Source: JAIPDZ01 sp034522175
GTDB lineage: Bacteria > Desulfobacterota > DSM-4660 > Desulfatiglandales > Desulfatiglandaceae
Direction of reading: 5' to 3'
Assembly: GCA_034522175.1 (NCBI GenBank)
Contig: JAXHLQ010000001.1
Location: forward strand, 1,860,001 to 1,924,000
DNA length: 64,000 bases
The notes below the pieces were generated by a model that searched no databases, was not told the DNA's origin, and saw only the letters and a program-made list of their open reading frames with translations. Below, in pieces: positions 62,716 through 64,000 of this stretch. Position 1 is the first letter of the stretch, and the number at the start of each line of letters is the position of its first letter. Position numbers and translations under genes: made by a program.

Positions 62716-63774
62716 TTAGAACTGTTTGTTATAGACAATGGCATTGACCTCGCCTCCCCCGTTTTTGATGGTCTCCACCGAATCGATCAACATGGTTTTG
62801 GAGGTAATCTTATCTTGGACCACAAGAACCACCATGTCACAAACCCGGCTCAGATAAACGGGATCCACGTTATTGATGTTACTCACCAATACAGGGGAAG
62901 TATCAATAAAAATCAATTCAAAGTCTTCTTTTACATCAGTGATCATAGTTTTGATAAATGCCCGATTAAGAAAAAAGGACAGCTCAGCGGTCGGCTTGCC
63001 GGCCGTGATGATTTTGAGTTCAGCGAGCCCCGTATCTTTTACGGAATCTCTCCAGTCCAGCGAACCCATGGCGATTTCACTGAAGCCATTTTCGCGCTTG
63101 ACGCCAAAGACATCGTGCAGAAAAGGACGACGCATATTCAAATCAATTAAAAGCACACTCATATTGGTGAAATAGGCGGCGTTAAATCCCAATACGGAAA
63201 CCAGAAAGGTGTTGCCTGCATCGTCGTGAGGCGCGATAAACAAAACCGTTTTTTGCTCGTTCTGCTGAAGTGTCTTTACGATGTTTTCCCTGAGCCGGTT
63301 GATTTCCGCATACCGATAGGCCTTGCTCAACTTTTTTCTGGTGGGAGAGGTCTCTTTGGCAGACGCTTCCGATTGGAATTGAGCCTTTTTCGGCTCAACG
63401 GCGGTGGGCACATCCAATTGAGGTGCAGGGCCTTCTTTGTGGCGCTCGGGATCCACACCGATGTATCTCGTGTCAATTCCGGACAGGGAGTTGATTTCAC
63501 CGATGTCATCATTGCCTGGGGGGCTCAGGGGCGGACCCTTTTTCAGTATACTGATATCTTCCAGGTCAACCCCCTCGATGGGATTGACCTGGGATAGCTC
63601 CGGCTGATCTTCCTTATTCTCCTCATCCGATCTGAAAATGCTTAAAGATCTTAAATCAATACCATCAAAAGGATCCACATCGAGCGGTTTTGGGATCGAT
63701 CCGAACAAATCTTTATTCGAAACGTCTGCGTTATCGTTATCCTTCGCTGGCTTCTTTCTTGGCAATTTGTGCAA
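62716..63774 (-). CDS. BY-kinase-like (CpsD/CapB) ATPase with degenerate Walker A
   Basis: The protein is 352 residues. In the C-terminal domain VLFIAPHDDAGNTFLVSVLG replaces the usual GxGKS/T with AGNT, so the nucleotide-binding Lys is lost. LLIDLNMRRPFLHDVFGV is Walker A'. FIDTSPVLV corresponds to Walker B. The disordered N-terminal part (residues 1-135) carries a repeated motif: FDGIDLRSLSIF, IEGVDLEDISIL and LSGIDTRYIGVD. No Tyr-rich tail is seen. It may be a regulatory, non-catalytic partner of the Wzz protein. It overlaps the ParA-type gene by 38 bases. Confidence 0.75.
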   Translation of the reverse strand: MHKLPRKKPAKDNDNADVSNKDLFGSIPKPLDVDPFDGIDLRSLSIFRSDEENKEDQPELSQVNPIEGVDLEDISILKKGPPLSPPGNDDIGEINSLSGIDTRYIGVDPERHKEGPAPQLDVPTAVEPKKAQFQSEASAKETSPTRKKLSKAYRYAEINRLRENIVKTLQQNEQKTVLFIAPHDDAGNTFLVSVLGFNAAYFTNMSVLLIDLNMRRPFLHDVFGVKRENGFSEIAMGSLDWRDSVKDTGLAELKIITAGKPTAELSFFLNRAFIKTMITDVKEDFELIFIDTSPVLVSNINNVDPVYLSRVCDMVVLVVQDKITSKTMLIDSVETIKNGGGEVNAIVYNKQF

Positions 63775-64000
63775 CCTCTTTTGCGAAAGACATGTAATCT
63801 ATGGAACCGTATTTGGTGGGATCAAATTCAAATATGGTCTTTCTTTTCATATGTGCCCTGTCTATGTCCACATTGATTCGAATGGTCGTATTGAACACGT
63901 GAATGCCTTTGTTTCTGAAATAATCAATAATCCGCTCCCTGTTCTTCACGTATACATTGGCCCTGGAGTCATGTTTGGTCAAAACCACGCCCATAAGTTT
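63737..64000 (-). CDS. ParA/MinD-type ATPase, C-terminal end only
   Basis: The frame enters from the window edge as KLMGVVLTKHDSRANVYVKN, RERIIDYFRNKGIHVFNTTI, RINVDIDRAHMKRKTIFEFD and ends TKYGSIDYMSFAKEVAQIAK. GVVLTKHDSRANV and FNTTIRINVDIDRA are the typical later strands of ParA ATPases. The N-terminal Walker A lies outside. ParA-like proteins occur next to CpsD-type genes in exopolysaccharide loci, perhaps for positioning the export machine. Confidence 0.65.
   Translation of the reverse strand, partial: KLMGVVLTKHDSRANVYVKNRERIIDYFRNKGIHVFNTTIRINVDIDRAHMKRKTIFEFDPTKYGSIDYMSFAKEVAQIAKKEASEG

Overview
The window looks like chromosomal DNA of a Gram-negative bacterium, most likely a Desulfobacterota (deltaproteobacterial) lineage. 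The evidence is indirect: outer-membrane export proteins, exosortase-A-type exopolysaccharide accessories (FemAB-like protein and NodB deacetylase), and a very repeat-rich genome full of toxin-antitoxin debris. No rRNA, tRNA or CRISPR array was recognised.

Layout. 0-2.8 kb: the 5' part of a GT39-like membrane glycosyltransferase and several small accessory genes. 3.0-5.9 kb: a secreted two-domain jellyroll protein and a membrane transglutaminase-like protein, the only clearly plus-strand pair in the first half. 6-25 kb and 28.5-35.9 kb: a long minus-strand glycan cluster with an acetyltransferase, a formyltransferase, polysaccharide deacetylase, asparagine-synthase-like proteins, many GT4/GT2 glycosyltransferases, a Wzx-type flippase, methyltransferases, an epimerase, a GMC oxidoreductase and an O-antigen-ligase-like protein. 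It is interrupted by a group II intron (16.3-18.4 kb) and an IS701-family element (26.8-28.3 kb). 25-26.5 kb and 36-44.6 kb: dense toxin-antitoxin islands (RelE/ParE-like, HicAB, MazEF, HepT/MntA, HEPN/MNT, VapBC, TumE-like), many truncated. 44.7-53.9 kb: an AAA-ATPase/nuclease, a third asparagine synthase, GT2, DegT aminotransferase, FemAB-like protein and deacetylase. 54.2-64 kb: the export machine, comprising a SPOR-FN3-SLBB export protein and an AMIN/beta-barrel protein on the plus strand, then OmpA-type and DUF4156 lipoproteins, a Wzz-type chain-length protein, a BY-kinase-like ATPase and the end of a ParA-type ATPase on the minus strand.

Together the genes describe synthesis of a modified glycan (formylated, acetylated, possibly amidated sugars), flipping and ligation or polymerisation in the inner membrane, and export through a periplasmic SLBB protein plus a beta-barrel.

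Two features stand out. First, a short AT-rich repeat, built from two CAAAATRATT half units 15 bases apart, sits at more than 20 gene junctions and often overlaps start or stop codons, so the genes look like cassettes separated by a common spacer. Second, at least ten otherwise well-conserved genes carry one small frameshift or a nonsense codon. Several lie in homopolymers, so sequencing error has to be separated from real decay.
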